Origin: an uncultured Winogradskyella sp.
GTDB taxonomy: Bacteria; Bacteroidota; Bacteroidia; Flavobacteriales; Flavobacteriaceae
Direction of reading: 5' to 3'
DNA: 64,000 nucleotides
Assembly: GCF_947495255.1 (NCBI RefSeq)
Contig: NZ_CANLYI010000001.1
Coordinates: 310,001 to 374,000 of the forward strand
The notes under the pieces were generated by a model. The model saw nothing but the letters and a program-made list of their open reading frames with translations, was not told where the DNA came from and made no database searches. Both the position numbers and the translations under genes were made by a program. Shown here one piece after another: positions 35,690-44,546 of the stretch; position 1 is the first letter of the stretch, and the number at the start of each line of letters is the position of its first letter.

Positions 35690-36910
35690 ATGAAAAATAT
35701 AACGCTCATTACAATATTAGCTTTAAGTTTTTTTACAAGTTGTAAAGAAGAAAAGAAGCAAGCGGAAGCACCAAAACAAGAAATGGAAATTTCTGATTCA
35801 TTAAAATGGTCAGAACGTATGGCTTTGTCCGAAATTAAAAGATTTCCAGATCCAACACTTTTAGATTTTAGAGACAAACCAAAATGGAGTTATACACCAG
35901 GGTTAGTTTTGCAAGCAATGTCTAAGGTTTATGAGCAAATTAACAATCAAAAAATATATGATTATATATATGAGTATCCTGATAGAATGATTGAAGAAGA
36001 TGGTACTATCAAAACCTACAAAATGTCTAACTACAACTTAGATATGATAAAAGCTGGCGATATCATTTACTATGTGTACAACAAAACTAAAGAGCCTCGT
36101 TTTAAAAAAGTAATGGATACACTTCATAAACAATTAGAAGGTCAACCAACAACTTCAGAAGGTGGTTTTTGGCATAAAAAAAAATATCCATATCAGATGT
36201 GGTTAGATGGTTTATATATGGCTGAACCATTTCATGCTAAATATGCTAAAGACTATATGAATACTGCAGTAGCAAACAAGGTTTATGATAAAATTGTTCT
36301 TCAATTTGACTTAATTGAAAAATACAGTAGAGATTCAGAAACAGGATTATACTTCCATGGTTGGGATGAAAGTAGAAATCAAAAATGGGCTAATAAAGAG
36401 ACAGGGCTTTCAGAGAATTTTTGGTCTCGTGGAATGGGTTGGTACGGCATGGCATTAGTAGATGTGTTAGATTTTTTACCAGAAAATCATCAAGGAAGAG
36501 CAAGAATTATTAAATATCTCAACCAATATGCCGAAGCTATCGTAAAATACCAAGATAAAAGTGGTACATGGTTTCAAGTGCTCAATTTACCTGAAAGAGA
36601 AGGAAACTACTTAGAAGCAACAGGAACAAGTATGTTTACATACACTTTAGCAAAAGGAGTTAATAAAGGATACTTACCAAACACCTATTTAGAGAATGCG
36701 AATAAGGCGTTTCAAGGCACTCTAGATTTATTCATTACCGTTGAAGACAATGGAGTTGTAAATCTTAACAAATGTTGTGGTGTCGCAGGTTTAGGAGGGA
36801 ATCCATATAGAGATGGCACATTTGAATACTATATTGGAGAAATAATTAGATCTAATGACCCTAAAGGAACTGGCCCCTTTATTATGGCAGCTTTAGAATT
36901 AAACAAGTAA
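35690..36910 (+). CDS. GH105 unsaturated glucuronyl/galacturonyl hydrolase, lipoprotein
   Basis: 406 residues. The lipoprotein signal ends at F-T-S-C. The (alpha/alpha)6 barrel shows the GH105 block YPYQMWLDGLYMAEPFHAKY, with the catalytic Asp at about residue 173, and also the motifs WSRGMGWYGMALVDVLDFLP and EATGTSMFTYTLAKGV. It removes the unsaturated uronic acid from the non-reducing end of lyase products, acting on oligomers already in the periplasm. It begins 10 bp after the cupin gene. The released sugar would flow to the cupin, KduI and KduD. Confidence 0.93.
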   Translation: MKNITLITILALSFFTSCKEEKKQAEAPKQEMEISDSLKWSERMALSEIKRFPDPTLLDFRDKPKWSYTPGLVLQAMSKVYEQINNQKIYDYIYEYPDRMIEEDGTIKTYKMSNYNLDMIKAGDIIYYVYNKTKEPRFKKVMDTLHKQLEGQPTTSEGGFWHKKKYPYQMWLDGLYMAEPFHAKYAKDYMNTAVANKVYDKIVLQFDLIEKYSRDSETGLYFHGWDESRNQKWANKETGLSENFWSRGMGWYGMALVDVLDFLPENHQGRARIIKYLNQYAEAIVKYQDKSGTWFQVLNLPEREGNYLEATGTSMFTYTLAKGVNKGYLPNTYLENANKAFQGTLDLFITVEDNGVVNLNKCCGVAGLGGNPYRDGTFEYYIGEIIRSNDPKGTGPFIMAALELNK

Positions 36911-36977
36911 AATAAATTTTAAGTCTTTATTCGAGTGATTTTGAAGGAGGAAAAAATCGTATAGAGAACTAAATAAT

Positions 36978-38027
36978 ATGAATATGGCTTTAATAAATAC
37001 AGCATTATGCTCTTTCGGAATGAGTGGATGGGTTTTTCATGGTCCATTTATAGATGTACACCCAGATTTTAATTTATATGCTGTTTTTGAACGCACCAAA
37101 AATTTAGCCAAAGAAAAATACTCAAATATTAAAACGTTTCGATCTTTGGAAGAATTGCTTAAAGATGACGCCATAGATTTAGTTATCGTTAACACACCAA
37201 ATATTACGCATTACGAGTATACAAAAAAGTGTCTTGAAGCGGGTAAACATGTCGTAGTTGAAAAACCATTTACAGTAACTTCAACAGAAGCTGAAGAACT
37301 AGTTGCATTAGCAGAAAAGCAAAATGTAAAACTTTCAGTATTTCAGAATAGACGATGGGATAGTGATTTTAAAACTGTCAAAAAAGTCATAGAACAAGGC
37401 GTTTTAGGAAATATTGTTGAAGCCGAATTTCATTACGATAGATTTGATCCAGAACTAAGCTATAAAATTCATAAAGAAACACCAACCGAAGGTGTTGGTA
37501 GTTTGTACGATTTAGGTTCACATATCATAGACCAAGCACTACAATTGTTTGGAATGCCTAACAGTGTTTTTGCTACTCTAGATTCATTCAGAGATAATTC
37601 TGAAGTAGGAGATTATTTTGATGTAAAACTGTATTACCATTCACATTACGTATCTCTAAAATCGAGTTATTTTGTTAGAGAACCGCTTCCTGCATATAGC
37701 ATTCATGGTACAACAGGTTCTTTTGTAAAATCAAAAGCAGACATTCAGGAAACCGAACTTCAAAAAGAGATAAAACCCAACACTGCTAATTGGGGAATGG
37801 AACCTGAATCCGAAAGAGGACTACTTCATACCCTTAAAGACGGAAAATCAAAAAAAGAACTTATTGAAACAGAACAAGGAGATTATATGGCTTATTATAA
37901 TGGTATAAACGAAGCGGTTATAAACAATAAACCATTACCAGTGTCGGCCGAAGAAGCCACAAATGTTATTAAAGTTATAGAAGCAGCCATTCAAAGTAAC
38001 CAAGAAAAAAAAGTGATTAATTTATGA
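36978..38027 (+). CDS. Gfo/Idh/MocA-family oxidoreductase
   Basis: 349 residues. The N-terminal Rossmann domain has CSFGMSGWVFHGPF in place of the usual GxGxxG motif, as in the YvaA/scyllo-inositol dehydrogenase-like branch. The family motifs VVVEKPFTVTS (near residue 95) and YDLGSHIIDQALQLFG (near residue 178) are present. A second in-frame Met lies two codons later. It lacks a signal peptide and so is cytoplasmic, which sets it apart from its exported neighbours. It probably processes a sugar released from a pectin side chain. It overlaps the GH43 gene by 4 bp. Confidence 0.85.
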   Translation: MNMALINTALCSFGMSGWVFHGPFIDVHPDFNLYAVFERTKNLAKEKYSNIKTFRSLEELLKDDAIDLVIVNTPNITHYEYTKKCLEAGKHVVVEKPFTVTSTEAEELVALAEKQNVKLSVFQNRRWDSDFKTVKKVIEQGVLGNIVEAEFHYDRFDPELSYKIHKETPTEGVGSLYDLGSHIIDQALQLFGMPNSVFATLDSFRDNSEVGDYFDVKLYYHSHYVSLKSSYFVREPLPAYSIHGTTGSFVKSKADIQETELQKEIKPNTANWGMEPESERGLLHTLKDGKSKKELIETEQGDYMAYYNGINEAVINNKPLPVSAEEATNVIKVIEAAIQSNQEKKVINL

Positions 38028-39634
38028 AGACCAAACTATTTATTATCAGTTTAATTTACGTTTTAAGCAGTTCTGCTCAAGACAAACCAGTTTCAGAAGT
38101 TTGGGCTTCCGATAATGGTAATGGAACTTATACAAATCCAATTTTACATTCAGACTTTTCAGATCCAGATGTCGTTAGAGTTGGAGATGATTACTATATG
38201 ACAGCTTCTTCTTTTAACGCTTCACCAAGCTTACCTATTTTACATTCAAAAGATTTAGTAAACTGGGAATTGGTCAATTATGCACTTCCAAAACAAGTGC
38301 CATTAGAGGTTTTTGACAAACCACAACATGGTAAAGGTGTCTGGGCACCATGTATTAGATATCATAATGAAGAATTTTACATCTATTATCCAGACCCAGA
38401 TTTTGGAATTTATATGATTAAAACCAAAAATCCAAAGAGCGTTTGGTCAGAACCTGTTTTAGTTAAAGGAGGAAAAGGCCTTATAGACCCAACACCACTA
38501 TGGGACGACGATGGAAAAGTATATTTAGCATATGCTTTTGCTGGTAGTCGTGCAGGAATTAAAAGCTTATTGGTTATTGCAACAATGAACGAAAATGGCA
38601 CCAAAACCAATGACGATGAGGTATTGATTATTGATGGTCATAAGAACGAATCTACTATTGAAGGACCAAAATTTTACAAACGAAATGGGTATTACTACAT
38701 TTTTGCACCAGCAGGAGGAGTTTCTACAGGTTGGCAAACTATCTTAAGATCAAAAACTGTTTATGGACCATATGAAAAGAAAAAGGTTTTACATCAAGGA
38801 AACACAGCTATAAATGGTCCGCATCAAGGTGCTTGGGTAACGACACAAACTGGTGAAAATTGGTTTTTTCATTTTCAAGATAAAGATGCTTATGGACGTA
38901 TCGTTCATTTACAACCTATGACATGGGAAAACGACTGGCCATTAATAGGAATTGACCAAAATAATGATAGCATTGGAGAACCTGTTTTAACTTATAAAAA
39001 ACCAAATATTGGTAAAACATATCCAATTGTTACACCACCAGATTCTGATGAATTTAATGAACCCAAATTAGGTTTGCAATGGCAATGGCAAGCAAATCCA
39101 GAAGTCTATTACGGATTTCCAACATCAATGGGACATTTTACCATGTATTGTAGACCAAAACCCGAAGATGCTGTTAATTTACATTCTATTTCAAACTTAT
39201 TATTACAAAAATTTCCAGCAGAAAAATTTACAGCAACTACAAAAATGAGCTTTAATTCAAGACATGATAATGAAGAAGTAGGTTTCTTAATTATGGGATT
39301 AGATTACAGTTATATTCGATTGAAAAAAGAAGAGGGGAATTTATACTTGTCTCAAGTAATATGTGCAGATTCTGATAAAAATAAAGCCGAAACTGAAAGC
39401 GATAAAATTAAAATAGATACTTATACGGTTTTTCTTCAAGTTAAAGTTAGTAAAGGTGGAATTTGTGAGTTTTTCTACAGTCTAGATAATAAAAAATTCA
39501 AATCCATAGGGAAAACTTTTAAAGCTAGAGAAGGGAGATGGATTGGTTCTAAAATAGGATTTTTGGCACTTCGTGAAGGGATTATAAATGATTCTGGAAG
39601 CTTAGATATTGATTGGATAAGATTCAAAAAATGA
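38024..39634 (+). CDS. GH43-family glycosidase with C-terminal beta-sandwich
   Basis: 536 residues. A signal peptide ends near LSSSAQ. The five-bladed propeller has the three GH43 acids: Asp47 in FSDPDVVRVGDDYY, Asp155 in LIDPTPLWDDDG, and Glu213 in STIEGPKFY. Residues ~345-536 form a DUF1349/GH43-C2-like sandwich (DEFNEPKLGLQWQWQ). Enzymes of this type remove xylose, arabinose or galactose from side chains. In a pectin operon, action on arabinose or xylose decorations is a fair guess. It overlaps its neighbours by 4 bp on both sides. Confidence 0.88.
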   Translation: MKTKLFIISLIYVLSSSAQDKPVSEVWASDNGNGTYTNPILHSDFSDPDVVRVGDDYYMTASSFNASPSLPILHSKDLVNWELVNYALPKQVPLEVFDKPQHGKGVWAPCIRYHNEEFYIYYPDPDFGIYMIKTKNPKSVWSEPVLVKGGKGLIDPTPLWDDDGKVYLAYAFAGSRAGIKSLLVIATMNENGTKTNDDEVLIIDGHKNESTIEGPKFYKRNGYYYIFAPAGGVSTGWQTILRSKTVYGPYEKKKVLHQGNTAINGPHQGAWVTTQTGENWFFHFQDKDAYGRIVHLQPMTWENDWPLIGIDQNNDSIGEPVLTYKKPNIGKTYPIVTPPDSDEFNEPKLGLQWQWQANPEVYYGFPTSMGHFTMYCRPKPEDAVNLHSISNLLLQKFPAEKFTATTKMSFNSRHDNEEVGFLIMGLDYSYIRLKKEEGNLYLSQVICADSDKNKAETESDKIKIDTYTVFLQVKVSKGGICEFFYSLDNKKFKSIGKTFKAREGRWIGSKIGFLALREGIINDSGSLDIDWIRFKK

Positions 39635-40818
39635 TAAAAAACAAGTCTTTAATAGTGTCTATGATATTAGCAATGTCGTTAGTTGTGTTATTTCTCTCAT
39701 GCAAAAACGATCAGGTTATAAAAGTTCCTTTTAAAGTAGATATAGTAATTTTTAATCAAGATAAAAACGATGATTTAGGGCTTAAAGCTCCTAAAGGAAT
39801 AGAAACAGTTACTATTTTTAAACCAAATGATTCTACAGATCATTTCAGTAATGGAGCTGTGATGACGGTATTTAAAAATACCTTTTATTGTCAATGGCAA
39901 AGTTCTTCAAAAGATGAAGACTCAATGGACACTTGGCTTGCTTATAGCCAAAGTGATGATGGAAAAAATTGGTCTGAACCCAAAGTTTTATCTGAAACCT
40001 TAGCAAATGGTTACTGTACTTCTGGTGGTTGGTGGAAACATGGTGATAGTTTGGTGGCCTATATCAATGAGTGGCCAAATGATATTATACCTGAAGGAGG
40101 ATTTACATATTACAAAACGAGTGTTGACGGTGTGAATTGGACAGATAAACAACCTGTTTTAATGGCTAATGGCACTCCACTAAATGGTGTTTTTGAACAA
40201 GATCCTCATGCCTTGCCAGATGGTCGTATTGTTGGTGCTGCTCATTTTCAACCTGGATTAATTGCATCACCAATTTATACCGATGACCCTTTGGGTATAA
40301 GTGGTTGGAAACGACCAAAATTTTCTAATAATTCAGTAAAAAATAATGTTTCGCGAGAAATTGAACCCAGTTGGTTCCTACAAGGAAACAATAATTTAGT
40401 AATGGTATTTAGAGATCAAAGTAGCACCTATTATAATTTGGCTTCGGTAAGTAAAGATCGAGGAGAAACATGGACAGTTCCCGTAATTACAAATATGCCA
40501 GACTCTCGATCTAAGCAAAGTGCAGGCAATTTTAATAAAGGTATAGCGTATATAATTAACAATCCTGTAAATAACAAAACGAGGATGCCTTTAGCGGTTA
40601 CTTTAAGCTATGAAGGGAAATTATTTAATACCTCGTATATCATAAGAAGAGGAGGCAAAGATATTCAATCGTTGCGTTACGAAGGAAAATACAAAAGGTT
40701 GGGCTATCATTATCCAAAGTCATTTGTTTGGAAGAACAATCTCTACATATCTTATGCAACTAATAAAGAAGATATTGAATACACTAAAGTACCGTTAACT
40801 AGTTTAACTTTAAATTAA
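39631..40818 (+). CDS. Sialidase-fold lipoprotein with Asp boxes
   Basis: 395 residues from the ATG at 39631, which overlaps the GH43 stop as ATGA. An upstream TTG is less likely. The lipobox is L-F-L-S-C. Three Asp boxes mark a sialidase-type beta-propeller: SQSDDGKNW, SVDGVNWT and SKDRGETW. The sequence also has HALPDGRIVGAAH and PSWFLQGNNNLVMVFR, which may supply active-site residues. Bacterial sialidase-fold enzymes act on nine- or eight-carbon keto-acids and on other sugars. In pectin, the rhamnogalacturonan-II sugars KDO and DHA are conceivable targets. The family cannot be fixed here, so the activity is open. Confidence 0.72.
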   Translation: MIKNKSLIVSMILAMSLVVLFLSCKNDQVIKVPFKVDIVIFNQDKNDDLGLKAPKGIETVTIFKPNDSTDHFSNGAVMTVFKNTFYCQWQSSSKDEDSMDTWLAYSQSDDGKNWSEPKVLSETLANGYCTSGGWWKHGDSLVAYINEWPNDIIPEGGFTYYKTSVDGVNWTDKQPVLMANGTPLNGVFEQDPHALPDGRIVGAAHFQPGLIASPIYTDDPLGISGWKRPKFSNNSVKNNVSREIEPSWFLQGNNNLVMVFRDQSSTYYNLASVSKDRGETWTVPVITNMPDSRSKQSAGNFNKGIAYIINNPVNNKTRMPLAVTLSYEGKLFNTSYIIRRGGKDIQSLRYEGKYKRLGYHYPKSFVWKNNLYISYATNKEDIEYTKVPLTSLTLN

Positions 40819-40820
40819 AA

Positions 40821-42842
40821 ATGATGAGGATGAAAAACGTAAAAAGGATTTTCTTTTTCGCAATCACGTTAGGCGTTTGTTTAAATTTATATGCTCAAGT
40901 ACATGATAAGTCATGGCGAGATATAATTCATAAAAAAGAAGCCGCTTGGTTTGCTACACCTAAAGCCAAGCAAATTGCGGAAAATGTTCTATTATATCAG
41001 CGTGATATTGGTGGATGGCCCAAAAATGTGCAAATGCATCATTCGCTTTCCGAAACTCAAAAACAAGAACTTCTAGTTAAAAAACAGACGAATGAAGGTA
41101 CTACAACAGATAATGGAGCCACAATTCAAGAAATGTTATTTTTATCAAAAATATATGCTCAAACAAGAGATGAAATTTATAAAACTGCCTTTTTAAAAGC
41201 AGTAGATTATATTTTAGAAGCGCAATATGACAATGGAGGTTGGCCACAATTTTATCCTCTAAAAAAAGGCTATAGCACACATATTACTTACAATGATGAT
41301 TCTATGATTAACATCATGAATCTTTTAAAAAAGTTGAAAGATAATTCTGACTACTACTCTATTCAGCCAACAAAAATACAATTAGAAAAAATAACCATAG
41401 CGTTTAATAAGGGTGTTGATTGTATACTCAAAACACAATACAAGCAAAATGGAGTATTAACGGCTTGGTGCGCTCAGCATGATGAAAACACACTGTTGCC
41501 TGCAAAAGCAAGAGCCTATGAATTACCGTCTTTAAGTGGATCAGAATCAGCTCATATCGTTTTACTTTTAATGTCTATAGAAAACCCATCAAAAGAAATA
41601 ATTAATGCTGTAAATAGTGCTGTAACATGGTTCGGAAAAGTAAAAATCACAGGATTAAGAAAAGACCGAATTTATAATGACGTGGGAAAAATTATTGACA
41701 AAAGAATGATTCCTGATGAGAATGCATCTGCAATTTGGGCGCGTTTTATGGAATTGGAGGATAATACACCTTTCTTTTGTGACAGAGACGGCATTAAAAA
41801 AGCCTCTTTAACCGAAATTGGAGATGAACGCAGAAATGGATATGCTTGGTACAAAAACGATCCGCAACTAGTATTAAATAAATATCCTGAATGGAAATTA
41901 AAACACAATTTAAAAACGACTAAAAAGCCAAAAAACGAATTTAATATAGTTGTTGCAAAAGATGGAAGTGGAGACTATGAAACTATTCAAGAGGCTATAA
42001 ACAATACCAAGTCATTTCCATATAAAAGAGTGACAATCTTCATTAAAAATGGTATATATAAAGAAAAAGTTAAAGTTCACGAATGGAATTCAAACCTATC
42101 ATTAATAGGTGAAAGCAAAGACAAAACAATTATTACTTATGACGATTATTTTAATAAGGTTGGATTAGGTAGAAATAGCACCTTTTATACTTACACTCTG
42201 TTAATAGAAGCCAACAATGTTATTTTAAAAAACCTTACCATTGAAAACTCATCTGGTGAAGTTGGTCAAGCAGTGGCTCTATCCGTATTTTCAGATGAAG
42301 TTGCTGTTATAAACTGCAAACTCTTAGGTAATCAAGATACCTTGTATGCATCAGGTAAAGGAAGACAGTATTACAAAGACTGTTATATTGAGGGTACTAC
42401 AGATTTTATATTCGGCAGTGCAACAGCTTTTTTTGAAAACTGCGAAATACATAGTAAAAAGAATTCGTACATCACAGCAGCTTCAACACCAAAAGATTCA
42501 TTATTTGGTTACGTATTTAAAGAATGCAAGCTTACAGCAGATAAAGATATTGATGAAGTCTATTTAGGAAGACCTTGGCGAATATATGCTCAAACAGTCT
42601 TTATAAATTGCGATTTAGGAAGTCATATTTTATCAGAAGGATGGCACAATTGGTCTAAATCAAAAGCTAAAAAAACAACCTTTTATGGTGAGTATAAAAA
42701 TCATAATGTAGGATTTCAACCAGAAAAAAGAGTAGTATGGTCACATCAATTAAAAAAGCAAGAAGCCAAAAAATATACCTTAAAGAATATACTCGGTAAG
42801 TATAAAAAAGCTTCAAAAAAAGAATGGTATGAAACATTATAA
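40821..42842 (+). CDS. Bifunctional PL10 pectate lyase - CE8 pectin methylesterase
   Basis: 673 residues. The signal peptide ends near NLYAQ. Residues ~30-365 are a PL10 alpha/alpha toroid: LLYQRDIGGWPKN, EAQYDNGGWPQFYP, ITYNDDSMINIM and DENASAIWARFMELED. Residues ~372-665 are a CE8 beta-helix beginning FNIVVAKDGSGDYETIQEA, with QDTLY (Asp506), DFIFG (Asp528) and LGRPW (Arg584), the full CE8 catalytic triad. One protein would thus demethylate and then cleave homogalacturonan. No sorting domain is seen, so it probably acts in the periplasm. It starts 2 bp after the sialidase-fold gene and overlaps the CE12 gene by 14 bp. Confidence 0.93.
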   Translation: MMRMKNVKRIFFFAITLGVCLNLYAQVHDKSWRDIIHKKEAAWFATPKAKQIAENVLLYQRDIGGWPKNVQMHHSLSETQKQELLVKKQTNEGTTTDNGATIQEMLFLSKIYAQTRDEIYKTAFLKAVDYILEAQYDNGGWPQFYPLKKGYSTHITYNDDSMINIMNLLKKLKDNSDYYSIQPTKIQLEKITIAFNKGVDCILKTQYKQNGVLTAWCAQHDENTLLPAKARAYELPSLSGSESAHIVLLLMSIENPSKEIINAVNSAVTWFGKVKITGLRKDRIYNDVGKIIDKRMIPDENASAIWARFMELEDNTPFFCDRDGIKKASLTEIGDERRNGYAWYKNDPQLVLNKYPEWKLKHNLKTTKKPKNEFNIVVAKDGSGDYETIQEAINNTKSFPYKRVTIFIKNGIYKEKVKVHEWNSNLSLIGESKDKTIITYDDYFNKVGLGRNSTFYTYTLLIEANNVILKNLTIENSSGEVGQAVALSVFSDEVAVINCKLLGNQDTLYASGKGRQYYKDCYIEGTTDFIFGSATAFFENCEIHSKKNSYITAASTPKDSLFGYVFKECKLTADKDIDEVYLGRPWRIYAQTVFINCDLGSHILSEGWHNWSKSKAKKTTFYGEYKNHNVGFQPEKRVVWSHQLKKQEAKKYTLKNILGKYKKASKKEWYETL

Positions 42843-43614
42843 GGTTTTATTCTTTTTGATTTTGATTATCTGTCAATCATGTAAAAAAGATAAAACAGAA
42901 TCTCAATCAAATCAACGAATACAAAATATTTCTATTTACACAATTGGAGACTCTACTATGGCAGATAAACCAAATCATGAAGAGAATCCAGAACGAGGTT
43001 GGTGTCAATTATTGCCTCAGTTCTTAAACAATAATGCCACTGTAAAAAATCATGCAGTAAATGGAAGAAGTACTCGAAGTTTTATAGCTGAAGGACGATG
43101 GGATTCTGTTTACAAACAAATGAAAAAAGGCGATTATATATTTATTCAGTTTGGACATAATGATCAAAAAATAAAAGACCCAAAGCGTTACACTAATCCG
43201 CATACAGCTTATAGAAGTAACTTAATAAAATTTATTAGAGACTCTAGAGAAAAAAACGCAATTCCTGTGTTGTTTACATCTATAGTAAGGCGAAAATTTA
43301 ATAAAGAAGGCACTTTATTGGATACTCATGGAGCATATCCGTTAGAAGTTCGTTTAGTAGCCAAAGCCTACAACGTTCCATTAATAGATCTTCAATATTT
43401 AACTGAAAGATTGGAAGAGTCTTATGGTGTGGAAGGCTCTAAGAAATTACATTTGCATTATCAGCCAAATGAAATCCCATATTATCCAGAAGGTAAAGAA
43501 GATAATACACATTTATCGGTTTTAGGTGCTACAGAAGTAGCTAAATTAGCTTTAAATGCATTAAAAGACAATGTAGAAGGTTTTGATAACTTCAAAATGA
43601 TAAAAACTAACTAG
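42829..43614 (+). CDS. CE12-type rhamnogalacturonan acetylesterase, lipoprotein
   Basis: 261 residues. The signal ends at C-Q-S-C. The SGNH-hydrolase blocks are complete: IGDSTMAD with the nucleophile at Ser42, the block-II-like VNGRSTRSF, FGHNDQK with Asn111, and the catalytic Asp225 and His228 in DNTHLS. This pattern is typical of CE12 enzymes that remove acetyl groups from galacturonate in (rhamno)galacturonan. It starts inside the end of the PL10-CE8 gene and is followed 1 bp after its stop by another esterase gene. Confidence 0.9.
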   Translation: MKHYKVLFFLILIICQSCKKDKTESQSNQRIQNISIYTIGDSTMADKPNHEENPERGWCQLLPQFLNNNATVKNHAVNGRSTRSFIAEGRWDSVYKQMKKGDYIFIQFGHNDQKIKDPKRYTNPHTAYRSNLIKFIRDSREKNAIPVLFTSIVRRKFNKEGTLLDTHGAYPLEVRLVAKAYNVPLIDLQYLTERLEESYGVEGSKKLHLHYQPNEIPYYPEGKEDNTHLSVLGATEVAKLALNALKDNVEGFDNFKMIKTN

Positions 43615-43615
43615 C

Positions 43616-44530
43616 ATGAAATCTTATAAATACACTCTCTTTTTAAGTTACTTTTTTATACAGAGTTGTTTTGCGCAACTAGACCGTGAAGTGATTCAAT
43701 TATGGAATGACACAATCCCAAATGCAATAGAAAATCCTGAATTTAAAGAAATACTAATAATCACAGATTCTGTGGTTGCGAGTATTGAACGAGTTAGCCA
43801 ACCAACACTGACAGTGTTTCAACCAGTAAAGCCTAATGGAATAGCTGTGATTATTTTTCCAGGAGGAGGTTATCATCATTTGGCGATTAACAAAGAAGGT
43901 TACAAAGTTGCAGAATGGTTAAATACACTTGGTATTACAGTTTTTGTTTTAAAATATAGATTGCCAAACGATACTATTATGAAAGATAAAAGTATTGGGT
44001 CATTGCAAGATGCTCAAGAAGCCATGCGCTATGTAAGACTTAATGTAGAAAAATTTCAATTAAAAAGCGATAAAATAGGTGTTCTGGGGTTTTCTGCTGG
44101 CGGACATTTAGCAGCAACATTGTCAACTCAATATGACAAAAAAGTTTATAACGCTGAAGATAATATTAGTGCAAAGCCAGATTTTTCAATATTGATATAT
44201 CCAGTAATTTCAATGAAAGATTCTTTAACTCATAAAGGTTCAAGAAAAAACTTATTGGGAGAATCACCTTCAGATAAAGACATCGAAAATTATTCTAACG
44301 AAACTCAAATCGATGCTAACACACCTAAAACTTTTTTAGTGCATGCAACGGATGACAAATCTGTTTCTGTAGAAAATAGTATTCAATATTATTTAGCGTT
44401 AAAAGATTATAATGTTTCTGCTGAAATGCATATTTACGAAAAAGGAGGTCATGGTTTTGGATTAGGTAGAGAGCAAAGAAATCACGCTTGGACTGAAGCG
44501 TGTGAGCAATGGTTAAAAGCGAATAATTAG
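43616..44530 (+). CDS. Exported alpha/beta-hydrolase carbohydrate esterase
   Basis: 304 residues. The signal peptide ends near QSCFAQ (a Cys lies in it, but not in a good lipobox). Motifs: the oxyanion hole FPGGGYHHLA near residue 83, the nucleophile elbow GFSAGGH near residue 160, an Asp in HATDDKSVSVEN, and the catalytic His in EKGGHGFGLG. This matches the acetyl-xylan/acetyl-pectin esterase group of the fold. It is the last gene of the operon and ends 16 bp before the convergent uxuA. It is only distantly like the other alpha/beta hydrolase at 33297. Confidence 0.8.
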   Translation: MKSYKYTLFLSYFFIQSCFAQLDREVIQLWNDTIPNAIENPEFKEILIITDSVVASIERVSQPTLTVFQPVKPNGIAVIIFPGGGYHHLAINKEGYKVAEWLNTLGITVFVLKYRLPNDTIMKDKSIGSLQDAQEAMRYVRLNVEKFQLKSDKIGVLGFSAGGHLAATLSTQYDKKVYNAEDNISAKPDFSILIYPVISMKDSLTHKGSRKNLLGESPSDKDIENYSNETQIDANTPKTFLVHATDDKSVSVENSIQYYLALKDYNVSAEMHIYEKGGHGFGLGREQRNHAWTEACEQWLKANN

Positions 44531-44546
44531 ACGTATCAGTTTTTGT

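Noticed and set aside
39613-39630. TTG start six codons upstream for the sialidase-fold gene
   Set aside because: The ATG at 39631 overlaps the GH43 stop as ATGA, like other genes of this operon, and places the signal peptide at the N-terminus.
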